A DNA stretch of 64,000 nt, taken from contig OZ005691.1 of the NCBI GenBank assembly GCA_963930775.1, forward strand, positions 9,483,000 through 9,546,999, read 5' to 3'. Below, piece by piece: positions 23,731-36,000 of this stretch (within the stretch, counting starts at the first letter, position 1; each line of letters begins with the position of its first letter). The notes beneath the pieces were generated by a model. It searched no databases and had not been told where the DNA came from. It saw nothing but the letters and a program-made list of their open reading frames with translations. Made by a program: the position numbers and the translations under genes. Source of the stretch: Cliona cf. orientalis. Taxonomy: Eukaryota > Porifera > Demospongiae > Clionaida > Clionaidae.

Positions 23731-24576
23731 AGGTACTCAGCGCTATTAAGGCCTGGGTCAGTGTGGGATGCATGGTATTTACTGACAACTTGAATGCTGT
23801 ATATTTCAGCATCAGTACATCCTATGAACTTCTGTTATGCATCAACAGAAAGTTTGATCTTCACCCTTTCTTGTAATTAAATTATGTTAATTAATTCCGA
23901 GCCATGACGTCACAGTGGGCGTGGTCATGAATGTATGTTCGTAAACAAAATCGAAAAAAGCGCCATATATGCACGGGTCTGAGGCCGACCTTAACTATTC
24001 CATGCAGTTCATATCATAGTGTACTAACATCTCACAGTATAGATTAGCTAGATATTACTTACGTTTCGAGAAATGGCGTGAAATGTACATTCTTGGGTGT
24101 ATCCAACAGCATAGTTCGTATTGAAACTCAGCGATAGTAGGTTCTTTCACAAATCTACACTGTGATATTATAAAACTACTTGATCTTAACCTATCTAGCC
24201 TCTCAACTTGATCTCCAGTCCTCTCTTTATATGCCGCCTAGCTGTACTACTACTAACTAGCTAACTGCAGCTCATTCGTCATGTGACCGAGTGGCCACGC
24301 CCACTTCAATAATTCAGTTTTTGAACAATTCTGGTCAAAATCGAGCAAGTCATACGGTCTCTACTGCTGAAATCAACACAGGTAAGCTACTAAACATAGT
24401 GCATGTCACAATAATAGGATAATACAGCAATAAGAGCGAGAATATGATCGCTCGCTGTTGTTTACTTGGCACGGTCGGTCATATGACCACCGTAGTTACC
24501 ATAGAAACAAGTTCATGAATATGATTAACCCTTGCCCGTACGTGACCCAGGCCTTAACTGCGCTGAGTACCATTAA
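23728..24576. mobile_element. TTAA-associated inverted-repeat element, about 840 bp
   Basis: Left end GGTACTCAGCGCTATTAAGG (23732 on), right end CCTTAACTGCGCTGAGTACC (to 24571); with the adjoining CCTGGGTCA the arms are about 29 bp with few mismatches. TTAA precedes the left end; ATTAA follows the right. The TTAA context suggests a piggyBac-type origin. The interior has TGACGTCA at 23905 and no long ORF, so it is non-autonomous. It lies at the break between the third VAP copy and Ig copy 1. Confidence 0.7.
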
Positions 24577-24769
24577 ATTGCGTGGGCGTGAGGTGGGGGA
24601 TATGACACCTAAACCACATCAAAGTCATTAGTGAGGTGCATGTTGTGTAACCACGCCCTTTTAATTGCACAGGTCTCAGGGGTGTGGCTGCTAGAGCCGG
24701 AAGTGTTCATTTAATATCCTCCATGGACCGGAAGCCGAGCCGGAAGGGAGGGGCCAGGCCACGCCCAAA

Positions 24770-26590
24770 GTGAGTTTGCTACTCATTGCAACTAGTACAT
24801 GCATGCGTACCAATAAGGCCATACCTATATTCAATAATATTATTATGTTGTGCGGGCCCGACCGACTCTGATTTTCTGCTCCAAGGATTAAAAATGATAA
24901 TTAGTGTTTACATAATATTTCATCATGCTCAGGCATGTGAGTGACAACATGTGCTCAGCAGGCCAGCGAAAATGTCTGCTAGCTTCACTTGTCTGAAGTA
25001 TTGTAAAAAGGGGTGATTAGCAATCAATCTAGTTGAATGTCACGTGCAACTCGGAAGACTCTTTTGGATAAGTGAAAGGTTATAATTTCTGACTTTCATT
25101 GAAATCACTGGTCACACGACTAACTATCATTTTTTTTTCTTAAACCGACCTATATACTGACCTGACTTGCAAGCCATTTCCACCCGCGCAACAGAAGATC
25201 AAATAATATTATAGGTATAATAATTGTTCTCCATAAATAATATCCCATATACAGTGAATTTTGGATTCTCTTTTAATGTTGATCATGTAATGATCTCTCC
25301 CTCCACTGGCTCCACTGCCACTACTGCTGGGGAGAGAGACTACTCACTGAACTGCTCAGCAACTCTCTTTAATCCCAATCATCTACCCTCTGGTGTACCT
25401 TCACCAAACTTTCAGTGGTCATTTGGTGGCAGTACCTCACTTCCCTCTGGTGTAACTGCTATGCCAACTGTTATGAGCAGCAGCAACTCCACTGGCGAGA
25501 CCTACACCAGTACTCTGCAGTTTTCTCCACTGAGTCAGTCTCATGCAGGAATGTACACATGTCGACTTGGGGCTGGAAGACTGGTGAACAGTGTTATGGT
25601 TACTGTGAATGATAAGTATTCTGTAGAGGATTTGAACATGTTAGTTGATAATCCCCACAGTGACGACTGAGGATGGTTCTAAATGATCTGTAAGCTTATT
25701 CAGTAACGATAATCTACAAGATTTAAGTACACATACAGAAGCATAGATAAAAGAGTATTTTTTGTAGTTTGAAGCCATTCAAACTCAAATTTTCAAGTTC
25801 TTTCATGCATACAGAAGCATAGCTATAATTAGCCCTCCAAGTTCCAATAATTATTACCTTTGTATTGATTAATAATAGGAATTCCACCAACTCAAAGTCG
25901 AGGAAATGCAAGTAAGGAGTTCAGTAGTAGTATATAGTATACCTGCATACTTGAGTTATTACCTGTAAGAGCCAATCAAAGCATAATAATTCCATTATTA
26001 TTATAATATTATAATATATTATAGAAGTCATCATAGTTACTGTAACAACCCCCTCATACTATTAGTTACTGCAGTGGGACAAAGTAGAATAATGTATACA
26101 GAGTGCACAAAGGCAGTATGTCATTGCATGAATGAATATTATCATCACACAGTTTAATACACATACATAATCATAATAACATTATTGCTCCATTTGTGTA
26201 GGATGCTACAGTGGAAGTGACATAGCCATTGCTGTGGTGGCATCCACTCTGATTGATTGCCTGCTAGTAGCTCCAGTCATCATTGCTGCCCTGGTATTCT
26301 GCTGGAGAAATCAAAGGTACCGTATGTGTTTGTAGCTACCATCCTTTTCAGAATCTAATAGATTAATTTTGTTATTGAAGCCATTACATAATGAAAGTAT
26401 GATAATTATTAATTGTCATAGAAAGCTATCACAATACAAGAGTACTAGGATGGTTGTGTATGAAGATCCAGACAAAGTAGCTGCCACCACCACCCGAGGA
26501 GAGTTGAAGCTGACTAAATGTCCTGCCTATGTGACCACTACTGCCAGCTCTCCTGAAGCTCAGCTCCAGAGTGGGTACTATGAGCTGTGA
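24770..26590 (+). pseudogene. Ig-domain receptor, copy 1 (5' exons missing)
   Basis: Homologous to the gene at 59.2 kb from that gene's intron 2 onward; the signal peptide and first Ig exon are absent. Remaining exons: 25255-25614 (Ig domain: LNCSATL, FQWSFGG, MYTCRLG), 25879-25911, 26202-26316 (membrane helix, AIAVVASTLIDCLLVAPVII region, then FCWRNQR) and 26422-26590 (cytoplasmic tail ending SGYYEL). The donor after the Ig exon is changed from CGTAAG to GATAAG, so splicing there should fail and the frame would read to DNPHSDD and stop. The transmembrane and tail exons are open, unlike in copy 2. Without a start exon this is probably dead, unless an unseen upstream exon is used. Confidence 0.75.
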
Positions 26591-26767
26591 ATGATAACAT
26601 GTTGCCTAAAATCGTTGTGTGTTAGTGGTTTTGTTTTTCTTCATCAATTTTTGATAATATATTATTTAGATTATCAGTCAGCTTATTATTACTTTATTAG
26701 CTAGCTAGTATCGATCAGATCCTATAAGGTTACTATAAGATTATGTCTATATCACACTATAATAATT

Positions 26768-26870
26768 ACAGTGGACTCTCCGAATAACGGACACCTTGGT
26801 ACATAGACTTCTGTCCTTTATTCAGGGTATGTCCTTTATTGGGGTGTTTTACTTTACTACGGGCCTGCAC
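26768..26870. repeat. Fragment with a CAGTGGACTCTCC terminus
   Basis: CAGTGGACTCTCCGAATAAC followed by repeated GTCCTTTATT phrases. Similar termini occur at 39673 (CAGTCGAGCCTCCAAACAAA), about 49036-49110 and 52549. The pattern resembles pogo/Tigger-type ends; here only one end is visible. Confidence 0.4.
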
Positions 26871-27048
26871 TATATATAATATACTACAAGTATATAATAT
26901 TATGTTGATAATGGGGCTAATACGCATGAGCTAAAATTAATTTTTATTATTATAATTATTAGCATGGACAATAATATTATCATCTCCAATGTCTCCATGA
27001 CAAGGCCTCAGCCTGGGCCAAACTGCTGGCTCATGTACTCAACATTGT

Positions 27049-27061
27049 CACTGTCAAAAAA
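27049..27061 (+). repeat. Left terminal inverted repeat of the CACTA element
   Basis: CACTGTCAAAAAA; preceded by TGT. Confidence 0.9.
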
Positions 27062-27432
27062 ATGGAATTTCCTATGTTATAGTGCAAAGGAAATATGCAG
27101 GAAATTTTAACTCTAATATTTCCTACCAATTTCATGGACTTGAGCATATCAGCTTTCCTGCTGTATTTCCTAACTCATAGGAAATGTAACATGAAATGCA
27201 TGTTTACTTCGTTTGTGCGCATGAGCTTTCCTTTAGCAATTGTAATTGACAGGAAATGTCATAAGTTAGGCTATGTTTCCATCATCATTAAATTTAGGTA
27301 AAATTTAGTGATATAATGACAATCCGTATTCATACAGCTTTCCTTAAGTCTGACACAAGAACTTTAAGTGCATCATGCAAACACCATGAATCAAGTACAT
27401 TTCCTTATCATCAAAGTTATAGGAAATTTCAC
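27062..27432. promoter_or_regulatory. Left subterminal motif cluster
   Basis: About a dozen occurrences of TTTCCT or its reverse AGGAAA in both orientations (for example ATTTCCTATG, AAGGAAATAT, CAGGAAATTT, CTTTCCTGCT). In plant CACTA elements such subterminal repeats bind the element-encoded TnpA-type protein; the same role here is inferred. Confidence 0.6.
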
Positions 27433-27611
27433 ACTATAACATATTATATGCCACATCCATATTAAACACACTGCCATATTATTATATTATATCAAAACTA
27501 ATGCAGGGAATAAAAACGTGCATGGGCATGAGTGCAAAGGTACACACTTTAGAAAGCCTGACATGAACCATGTGCAGCAGCTGGTCAAAAACTATAACTA
27601 CTATTAAACGT

Positions 27612-29380
27612 GATAGCACACCCTCACCCCCTTGCGAGATGCTTGTTCCACATCCCCAGGCAACGAAACTCAGAAGTAGGGATAAGTACATGATATCGAA
27701 CTTCCTGAACGGGTTTGAGGACCGACGGTTGGGGTATGTACATATTAGCTTAATAAAGCTTCAAACAATCACATAGCCGAGACACATGATAGCACACCCT
27801 CACCCCCTTGCGAGATGCTTGTTCCACATCCCCAGCCAACAAAACTCAGAAGTAGGGATAAGTACATGATATCGAACTTCCTGAACGGGTTTGAGGACCA
27901 ACGGTTGGGGTATGTACATATTAGCTTAATAAAGCTTCAAACAATCACATAGCCGAGACACATGATAGCACACCCTCACCCCCTTGCGAGATGCTTATTC
28001 CACATCCCCAGCCAACGAAACTCAGAAGTAGGGATGAGTACATGATATCGAACTTCCTGAACGGGTTTGAGGACCGACGGTTGGGATATGTACATATTAG
28101 CTTAATAAAGGTATTCAAACAATCGCATAGCCGATACACATGATAGCACACCCTCACCCCCTTGCGAGATGCTTATCCACATCTCCAGCCAACGAAACTC
28201 AGAAGTAGGGATGAGTACATGATATCGAACTTCCTGAACGGGTTTGAGGACCGACGGTTGGGATATGTACATATTAGCTTAATAAAGGTATTCAAACAAT
28301 CACATAGCCGATACACATGATAGCACACCCTCACCCCCTTGCGAGATGCTTATTCCACATCCCCAGCCAACGAAACTCAGAAGTAGGGATGAGTACATGA
28401 TATCGAACTTCCTGAACGGGTTTGAGGACCGACGGTTGGGATATGTACATATTAGCTTAATAAAGGTATTCAAACAATCACATAGCCGATACACATGATA
28501 GCACACCCTCACCCCCTTGCGAGATGCTTATCCACATCTCCAGCCAACGAAACTCAGAAGTAGGGATGAGTACATGATATCGAACTTCCTGAACGGGTTT
28601 GAGGACCGACGGTTGGGATATGTACATATTAGCTTAATAAAGGTATTCAAACAATCACATAGCCGATACACATGATAGCACACCCTCACCCCCTTGCGAG
28701 ATGCTTATTCCACATCCCCAGCCAACGAAACTCAGAAGTAGGGATGAGTACATGATATCGAACTTCCTGAACGGGTTTGAGGACCGACGGTTGGGATATG
28801 TACATATTAGCTTAATAAAGGTATTCAAACAATCACATAGCCGATACACATGATAGCACACCCTCACCCCCTTGCGAGATGCTTATTCCACATCCCCAGC
28901 CAACGAAACTCAGAAGTAGGGATGAGTACATGATATCGAACTTCCTGAACGGGTTTGAGGGCCGACGGTTGGGGTATGTACATATTAACTTAATAAAGCT
29001 TCAAACAATCACATAGCCGATACACATGATAGCACACCCTCACCCCCTTGCGAGATGCTTATTCCACATCCCCAGCCAACGAAACTCAGAAGTAGGGATG
29101 AGTACATGATATCGAACTTCCTGAACGGGTTTGAGGGCCGACGGTTGGGGTATGTACATATTAACTTAATAAAGCTTCAAACAATCACATAGCCGATACA
29201 CATGATAGCACACCCTCACCCCCTTGCGAGATGCTTATTCCACATCCCCATCCAACGAAACTCAAAAGTAGGGATGAGTACATGATATCGAACTTCCAGA
29301 ACGAGTTTGACGACCGATGGTTGGGGTATGTACATATTAGCTTAATATAGGTATTCAAACAATCACATAGCTGATACACA
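27612..29380. repeat. Ten-copy satellite, 176-178 bp units, inside the transposon
   Basis: Units begin at 27612, 27788, 27964, 28142, 28319, 28497, 28674, 28852, 29028 and 29204 (phrase GATAGCACACCCTCACCCCC). In the centre, units alternate between two types (TTATTCCACATCCCC and TTATCCACATCTCC), making a 355-bp higher-order repeat. Every unit has the conserved phrase GAACTTCCTGAACGGGTTTG. It lies just past the 3' end of the transposase gene. Open frames in it are by-products of the period being near a multiple of three. Confidence 0.9.
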
Positions 29381-29536
29381 TGCATCGAACTCTCCAAAGT
29401 ACGGATTGCACATGTACATGTATGAACTATTATCAGATTCTGTTGTTCGTTAGATTTCTGTTCACATTAATTCTTATATCACTAAGGTTTGCATTTATTG
29501 ATATTAATTCGTTGGAGAGACATAATGACATACAAT

Positions 29537-32500
29537 TCATACACTAGATGGAAATTGAATGTTCTGCACAGGACAAAGTAACAATACAGACTGTTCCTCA
29601 TATTTAATATCTCTATAAGCACATTCACCAAGAATATACTGAATAGGAATAAACCTAAACATGTTAGATTGAAAGAGATCTTTCCACCATATTTCTAAAG
29701 GTTTACCAAAGGCATCAAAAGCTGTATGATTTTTAAGCCATGACACACAAAGTAAAATATGTTCATATACTTGATCATGGTACGTTACACAATGTTTCAG
29801 AAAAAAATGAACAAAAACTGGTGCTGCTTTTAAAAGTGAAGGATTGTTTTGATGAACAATGACTATCGAACATTCACCAGACAGACCATGGCACAATTGA
29901 GATCTGTACTTTGTACCACAGAATTCAAGCTTAGAATATTTACGATATGTTGAGTGAATTATCATGTCTGAAGCTGTGAAGTTAGGATAAAGGAAAGAGT
30001 ACAATGACTGTAGTTCAGAAATGCAAGTTTGATCAAAGGCAGAAAGAATATATGAAGGTGGTAGTACAACACTAGTTGGCTGTGTCCAGTCAGTTATTTC
30101 TTGCAAACATACATTGTTGTGATGCAGTGGTTGTAACGTAGCTCTTAAAGAACCTTGAACAACGGGATCAATACACTGTAGTAAGGCACTGAAGTCTGAA
30201 CGATGCTCATGTGGTAAGTATGTTGTAGTTATAGTAAACTCGCGTATAAACCTCTGCATGCATTGCACTTCAAGTGAACAGCTGTTGGTTGGAAAACTTT
30301 CAAAGATTCCATTATAGCGTTCGAAAGAAAAAAGCCAAAAACCGTAAATGGATCCATAATCCAAAATGCACTCCTTCAGATGACAATGCATGTGCATGTT
30401 AGGCGAGATAATCGCTGTTCCATACATACGTTCTACCCGTTTACAGAACTGTAGCAACAAGGCATCAGCTAACTGAATGTCAGATAGAGATAGTTGCATC
30501 TGATTTAGGAGTCGAGATGCTAAAACAAAGTGCCTCCAACACTCAAAATCCTCAGGTGATAGGATATCGTGTAATGCAAACAGAGAATAGATATTTGTCC
30601 AATTCTTGAATTGGTCAGCTGTGAAGCTAGAAAAAGAGCTGGCAATCTTCGATGGTATTCTCCCAAGCTTAGCAGGAACATGTACAGAATCAACACAACC
30701 CTGGATTATATCAAATTGCTTTGTGTTAATCAAATTTTGCTCGATCCAAACTTTCTTTAGGATACGCTTTGCTGTACCAAGGTAGAAATTGTGCATGGGG
30801 TCTATTATAGTCATTCTAATTGGGTCAAAGTAAGGCAATTTTAGCAATATAGAATAGCGACAACCCAGTTCTGACTCCTTTCTTTCACGATGAGTTTTGA
30901 TAGCACATTTACGTATCAATTCCACGTCACTACGGTGCTTACTATTTGATCGAGAAGGCCATTGAGATCTATCAAAACCAGAATAGTCCCTTTTCTCCCC
31001 AAAACCGCCTGGAAAAACTTTTAAGCACCTTGTGCAAGCCAATTTGGCATTGTGTGAAAGAAATCCTGAGACTTTCCTGCTGGCAGGCATATCGCATGCA
31101 ACGCACAGAAGGGCACATTTAATAATTTTAGGGGTTGAAAATGAATACACCTTTAAGGGAACACCATCAAGAAATTCAAGAAGCTCATCAACCAAAGGGG
31201 ATAAAAAAGAATTTATGCTAATTTGTGGTTCACTGGGACCCGGTATCAACCCAACAAGTATCATGTTTTCCTGTCTGAAGCGCAATTCGCGTGGTAGGTT
31301 CATAACCGTAAGGTAAATCGCACCGATCTTGTACTCAAGGTGTTTATATGCCTTAAACCAGTCCACATTCATTGTTAGTCCAAAGGTTAATGGTTCACGA
31401 AGGAATGGCTTTCCATTGTAATCTTGAAACTCATGCCATATTTTGCCATCATAAACATCTGAAAGCATATTGGAATCTGGTCGATTTCTCCACTTTTCAC
31501 AATCCAAATAAAAATTAGGCCGGTCTAGAAGAAGTTGCAAAGATTGACGCAAGGGGCGATAACAATAGGTTCTAATAGGATGTAGCAACTGTGTTCCACT
31601 ACGAGTTTGCACTGCCTTTAGCAGTTGAGAACCACATGACTTGCATTTTTTACCCTTTTTTGCACTTCCACAGGTTTCAATGCAGTTATTATACTTGTAT
31701 ACTTCACTACATTCAGGACAAGTGACATAGCGAATAAAACTACCTTCCTGAATATTTAGGAGTTGACGCATACGATAAAGAGTTCCTGGAAATGAGTTAA
31801 CAACGGGTGAAATCTCAGGATAAAATCGGCATAGTACAGAGAAAAAAGTAGAAAGAAGCTTTAGGAGGAATTCTATCGCTGAGTCTGGTATGTAATGTTT
31901 TTTTTGCAAAAGTGCAAGTAGATGGATGAGCCAAAGTACGAGACTGTGTATATTAGAACCTTGTGGTGAGTCTGTAGCTGACGATGTATCCTCATCAATG
32001 AAACACCCGAGTTCATCATCAGAGATAGATTCAAGTACTTCAATTTCATCACCTATAGAAAAAGATAGGTGATGAGCATGACCCAACCCTACAAAATTAA
32101 ATTTTTGTGCTAATGGTAATATTAGGATCAACTAAATTGGACATGGGTGGGTCAAACGTCAGGGGTTTAATTGTGATGCAATAAACCATTATAGATGTGG
32201 CTTTAAGCGTATGTATAACATTTTTATGTACCATAGGCTGCTTTTCAAAAACAATGGGTGAGCTTTTTGTATGCATGTATGTGGCATTACACAATAGTAA
32301 TATCACACACCTGTGTATCAAGCCCCCCCCCTCCCCAAATAGCCACTGGCACTGTCATACCTTCAAAATGATTGTGACCCTCTTCAGTTTGAGATCCAGC
32401 ATTGTTCACTGCAGGATCAATATCATTACCTGAACAAAAATAAGAAAAAGACAGCCTATTAAACGATACCTAACCACTCACAAAAGGGTACTAAGAGATT

Positions 32501-32834
32501 AGATCATGATTTATCATACTAATGACTTACAGTGCGGCTCTTCAGTCACTAAGTCCATATCCGGAGCGAAATCAAAATCAATAAGAGGAGGTTCTTCCTT
32601 TTCAGATTCACGGGTCACATTCATTTCTATAGGCTCCTGATCCGCGAGGAAGTCTACTTCATCAAAAGCTTCATCATCACCTGCGGCTCGATACTGGGTA
32701 GTCCATTTTTTGGCCACATCGTCAAAATAGAGAAACTTATGTCTTCTATACGTTTTCTTCATAAGATAACGCTCACAATGAGGACAAAAGATCGCTCCTC
32801 TTGGCATCTTACTTGCTCGTTCCCTGGGGTCCAT
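29537..32834 (-). CDS. CACTA transposase (Tnp2-like)
   Basis: Three exons (32531-32834, 32361-32429, 29537-32088) join in frame to 974 aa. Start MDPRERASKMPRG is followed by a zinc finger (CPHCERYLMKKTYRRHK), then an acidic linker. The large exon has a zinc ribbon (CPEC..C..C..CKSC, ORF residues about 138-166) and the catalytic core: MNVDWF (D about 257), ENMILVGLIPGPSEP, CVACDMPASRK (D about 347), LACTRC and TIIDPMHNFYLGTAKR (D about 444). These blocks are typical of the Tnp2/Transposase_21 superfamily. The acidic residues are my candidates for the DDD/E site, not proven. No in-frame stop is present, so the protein may be active. It is divergently arranged with the accessory gene, starts about 245 bp apart. 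Confidence 0.85.
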
Positions 32835-32939
32835 TTTGTGATCCTGAAGTCTCAATCCTGCGCATGGTATATTACTTAATATTAAAGGGACTCCCTCGCA
32901 ACGATAACTGCGCTGCGCGCGCATTCATGTACTACCGTT

Positions 32940-32996
32940 CCCGCGCGCGGGCTCCTGTGTCCCGCGCGCGGGCCGGGAGAGGAGCCCGCGCGCGGG
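32940..32996. promoter_or_regulatory. GC-rich palindrome cluster between the two transposon genes
   Basis: The 12-bp palindrome CCCGCGCGCGGG occurs three times (32940, 32961, 32985). The first and third, with their neighbouring GCTCC and GGAGC, form a larger hairpin. It stands out in an AT-rich element and lies in the short gap between divergent start codons. A binding site for an element protein or a methylation-sensitive control region, as in the GC-rich leader of maize Spm, is inferred. Confidence 0.6.
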
Positions 32997-33079
32997 ACAG
33001 CAATTAATGAGTCGAGGCCTCAGTTGCAGTTTAAGTTCGTGAAGCTAACAGGTGACATAGCTACCCAAGGATTGAGACG

Positions 33080-36000
33080 ATGGCTAGGAGAGCTAAGCCT
33101 AGAAAGCTGGAGATCATGATGAAACAAGATAGTATATCGAACAATAGCTCAGACTCTGAAGCCGATTCAGAAGCCGAAACCACACGTGACTCACTACCAA
33201 AGAAAAAGCGCGCTATTTGTAGCGGTGCTTCTGCTGAAAGCAACGGTGTCGCTGATGATTCTCAACCAGGTCCTATTCTTGAGCGACCGAAAACCCGACG
33301 AAGCAAGAGAGGCCATGATCTCGACGACGTGCTAAGTGAGGAGTCAGAAACGGAGGACCTCGATGCAGCTAAGCTGTTCACCCTCTTGTATACCATTTGT
33401 GATAATGTCAAGAAGAACACTAGATGCCTAAAACAGCTTCAACTGGCTCAGGCTACTCAGCAATCGAGGTGTGTATAAATTAAATTTTTTATGGTTGACC
33501 TTTAATGCACCTATCAATGTATTGCCCCAGGTACCACCCCACGGGCAGGGGTGGGGGATTTGACCTATATGAAATCAATTGCCTCTCCCCTGGGGCGAAT
33601 GCTAGGATCAAATGCCCCCCTTAGGACTATATATTTCCCCCTACTACCCATAAATATTGATCAAATTCCCCTGATCTGGGGCACGTTTTATGGTCAAATG
33701 CGATCAAATCCCCACCTATTGCCAGTGGGGGGGTAGGTGGGGCAATACATTGATAGGTGCATAATATTGATTTTGAAGCCAGTGCATTATACACATTTGG
33801 AGGGATTGGTCGTCTAACGTAATACTCCCTTGGATCATTTTATACAATAATACAATAATAGGTTAGACTTCAGAATAGGTACTACGTATGTCACACTACC
33901 CTGAATTCCAGTGTTCAAATACAGACAAACTGCCCTCGAAACTAACCCTGGAGACTAACCCTTGAAACTAACCCTGCCATACAGACCCTGGAGACTAACC
34001 CTGACAAACAATCTTACCCGAAACCCAACCCCTGACCCCTCGCGTACATGGCCTTGTCCGAGGTAGTACCTATTCTGAAGTCTAACCCAATAATATTTTT
34101 AAGATTGAAAAAAGGTACCATAACATTATAGTGGGAAACTTGGGCAAGGTTTGACGAATTTGGTATAGATCACCAATGGTATATACTACTATTTTAGTAG
34201 ATGGCACTATCACGTGTGTATATTATTTAGTATCATCACATGAACCCCTCTTCCCTAACAGTGTATCATCTAGCTCTGACTCTTCGACGCCTAAGCGTCC
34301 AAAGATTTCCCCTGTTGTTCGTGTAAGTTTTATGACTATGCTAAATGGGTATTATGTTATTACTATATATTGTGCTTGTGTAGCAAGAGGTGAGAAATAC
34401 ATATCATGCTCTGCTTGATGAAGATGATGAGAATTTTCCTGGTTGGGACATTGGCCCTGGGTAAGTTGTGTGTACATAGCTATCTAAGTATTGATTTCAT
34501 AATAATTAGATTCCTAAGCCACAGTTTTTATCTTGTTGGGCAATATGAGGTATCCTATGGCAAAAATAATTCTAGTGTGCAATAGTGTACCCCTACTAGG
34601 GGATCTGGGTCAAGTCCCAAGTCCCCCCCCCCCCCCCCCCCAGAAAAATTTATAAGGCCACTCCAAATTAATTCATTGTTTCTCATCCCCCCTGAGCCAA
34701 AAACTAATGTGGGCAAGCGGCTGGAAATGGTCGTTTATTCACAAGTTTGATAGGAAATGGTGGTCAAAACCATAAGTTCAGCAGTCCAAAAAATTGAGGT
34801 GGCATACTTTTGTATTGTACTGGTGCTGATGGAAATACATGCGAGCGGAAATCAAGAGGGGATGAGAAACAACTAACTGATTTGGAGTGGCCTAACCTAC
34901 AAGACTTTCAGATGGCTTATAAGACCACATATGCAAACATAATACTTGGCAGTTTTTTGCAGGGGAGGGATCCTGGGGTGCCCCTTGCATTAATCCTTAC
35001 TAAGTTTGCCAATGGTAAAATAGTGGGTATTAGTAATTAACCCTCACCGCAAAGCGTAGGCGGAGGGTTACTGCAATCGTTTGGCGATTTTTGTCTGTCC
35101 GTCCATCCGTTGCAACCCTCTTTTCTAAATGGTAAGAGTCGTCATAGAGAAAGTACACGCTATAGGTATACCTGGCATAAAGGAAGAGTGGTCACAGTTA
35201 AGGAGTAGTAGTGTGCAGCTGTTGCAAATTGCCAGTCTGTGTTTACATGGCTCCCACCTCAATTACATTACTGATTGCCATTCTGTGCTTTGCTGATCAG
35301 TTGTTAATGCAGTGACAGTGTAAACAGCAGAAGTGGCTCTCAGGTGCATAATTCAGTTAAAGTATGTCACAGAGGGTTTCAGTTTATATAGTGGCATAGC
35401 CAGGTCAACTCTGAATATATAGAACAGTACCAGAACCCTGTTCAGGTGCAGGGTATGTAGTTCAATACTCCTGATATTGAACATGCACAGTAGTATACAC
35501 AGTGAGCCATGCTATAATATGCATGCGTGTAGTGGTGAGGGTTCTGCACTCCTGTGCGTTCATTTCTGGTGCAGTTTTAAGTAACAATCTGTTTATTAAT
35601 TTTTAGCAAAACTATCAACAGTCGAAGCAATCAGGTAGTGATGACCAAGCTTGTGAAAGAGGTCAGGGGACTGAATCCATCAATGGATGCATCTGACATA
35701 CGTAGTAAGTTTAGCATGACTGTAGTATAATAATATTATAGTAGGCATGTGATTAGGGAATTTTTTAATTCTACATGGGTGATTTCTGATTTAGATGGCA
35801 TGTAACGACACAAATGCGATCCCGACCCGTTCGCGATACGCCGGTACGTACGCCGCCGCGATCGCTGGACGATGTGGATGGGAGGGGCTGGAAGGTCAGG
35901 GGATGGGTTGCGAATGGTTAGCAGGGTTAGTGTGGGAGGGGCTGGAAGGTCTGGAGATGGGTTGCGAATGGTTAGCAGGGTTAGTCTCTAGGGTTTGCGT

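Noticed and set aside
23905-23912. TGACGTCA as a CRE enhancer
   Set aside because: It lies inside a non-autonomous transposon with no adjacent intact gene; a chance or element-internal palindrome is as likely.
24723-24769. Possible replacement start exon for Ig copy 1 (MDRKPSRKGGARPRPK)
   Set aside because: It joins the next Ig exon out of phase and lacks a signal peptide.
27612-29380. CRISPR-like array
   Set aside because: Units are contiguous 177-bp repeats with no variable spacers, in an animal transposon.
27945-29397. Four 70-aa minus-strand ORFs repeated every 355 bp
   Set aside because: They are by-products of the satellite period; no splice signals, no domain, and units differ by single-base indels that break the frame.
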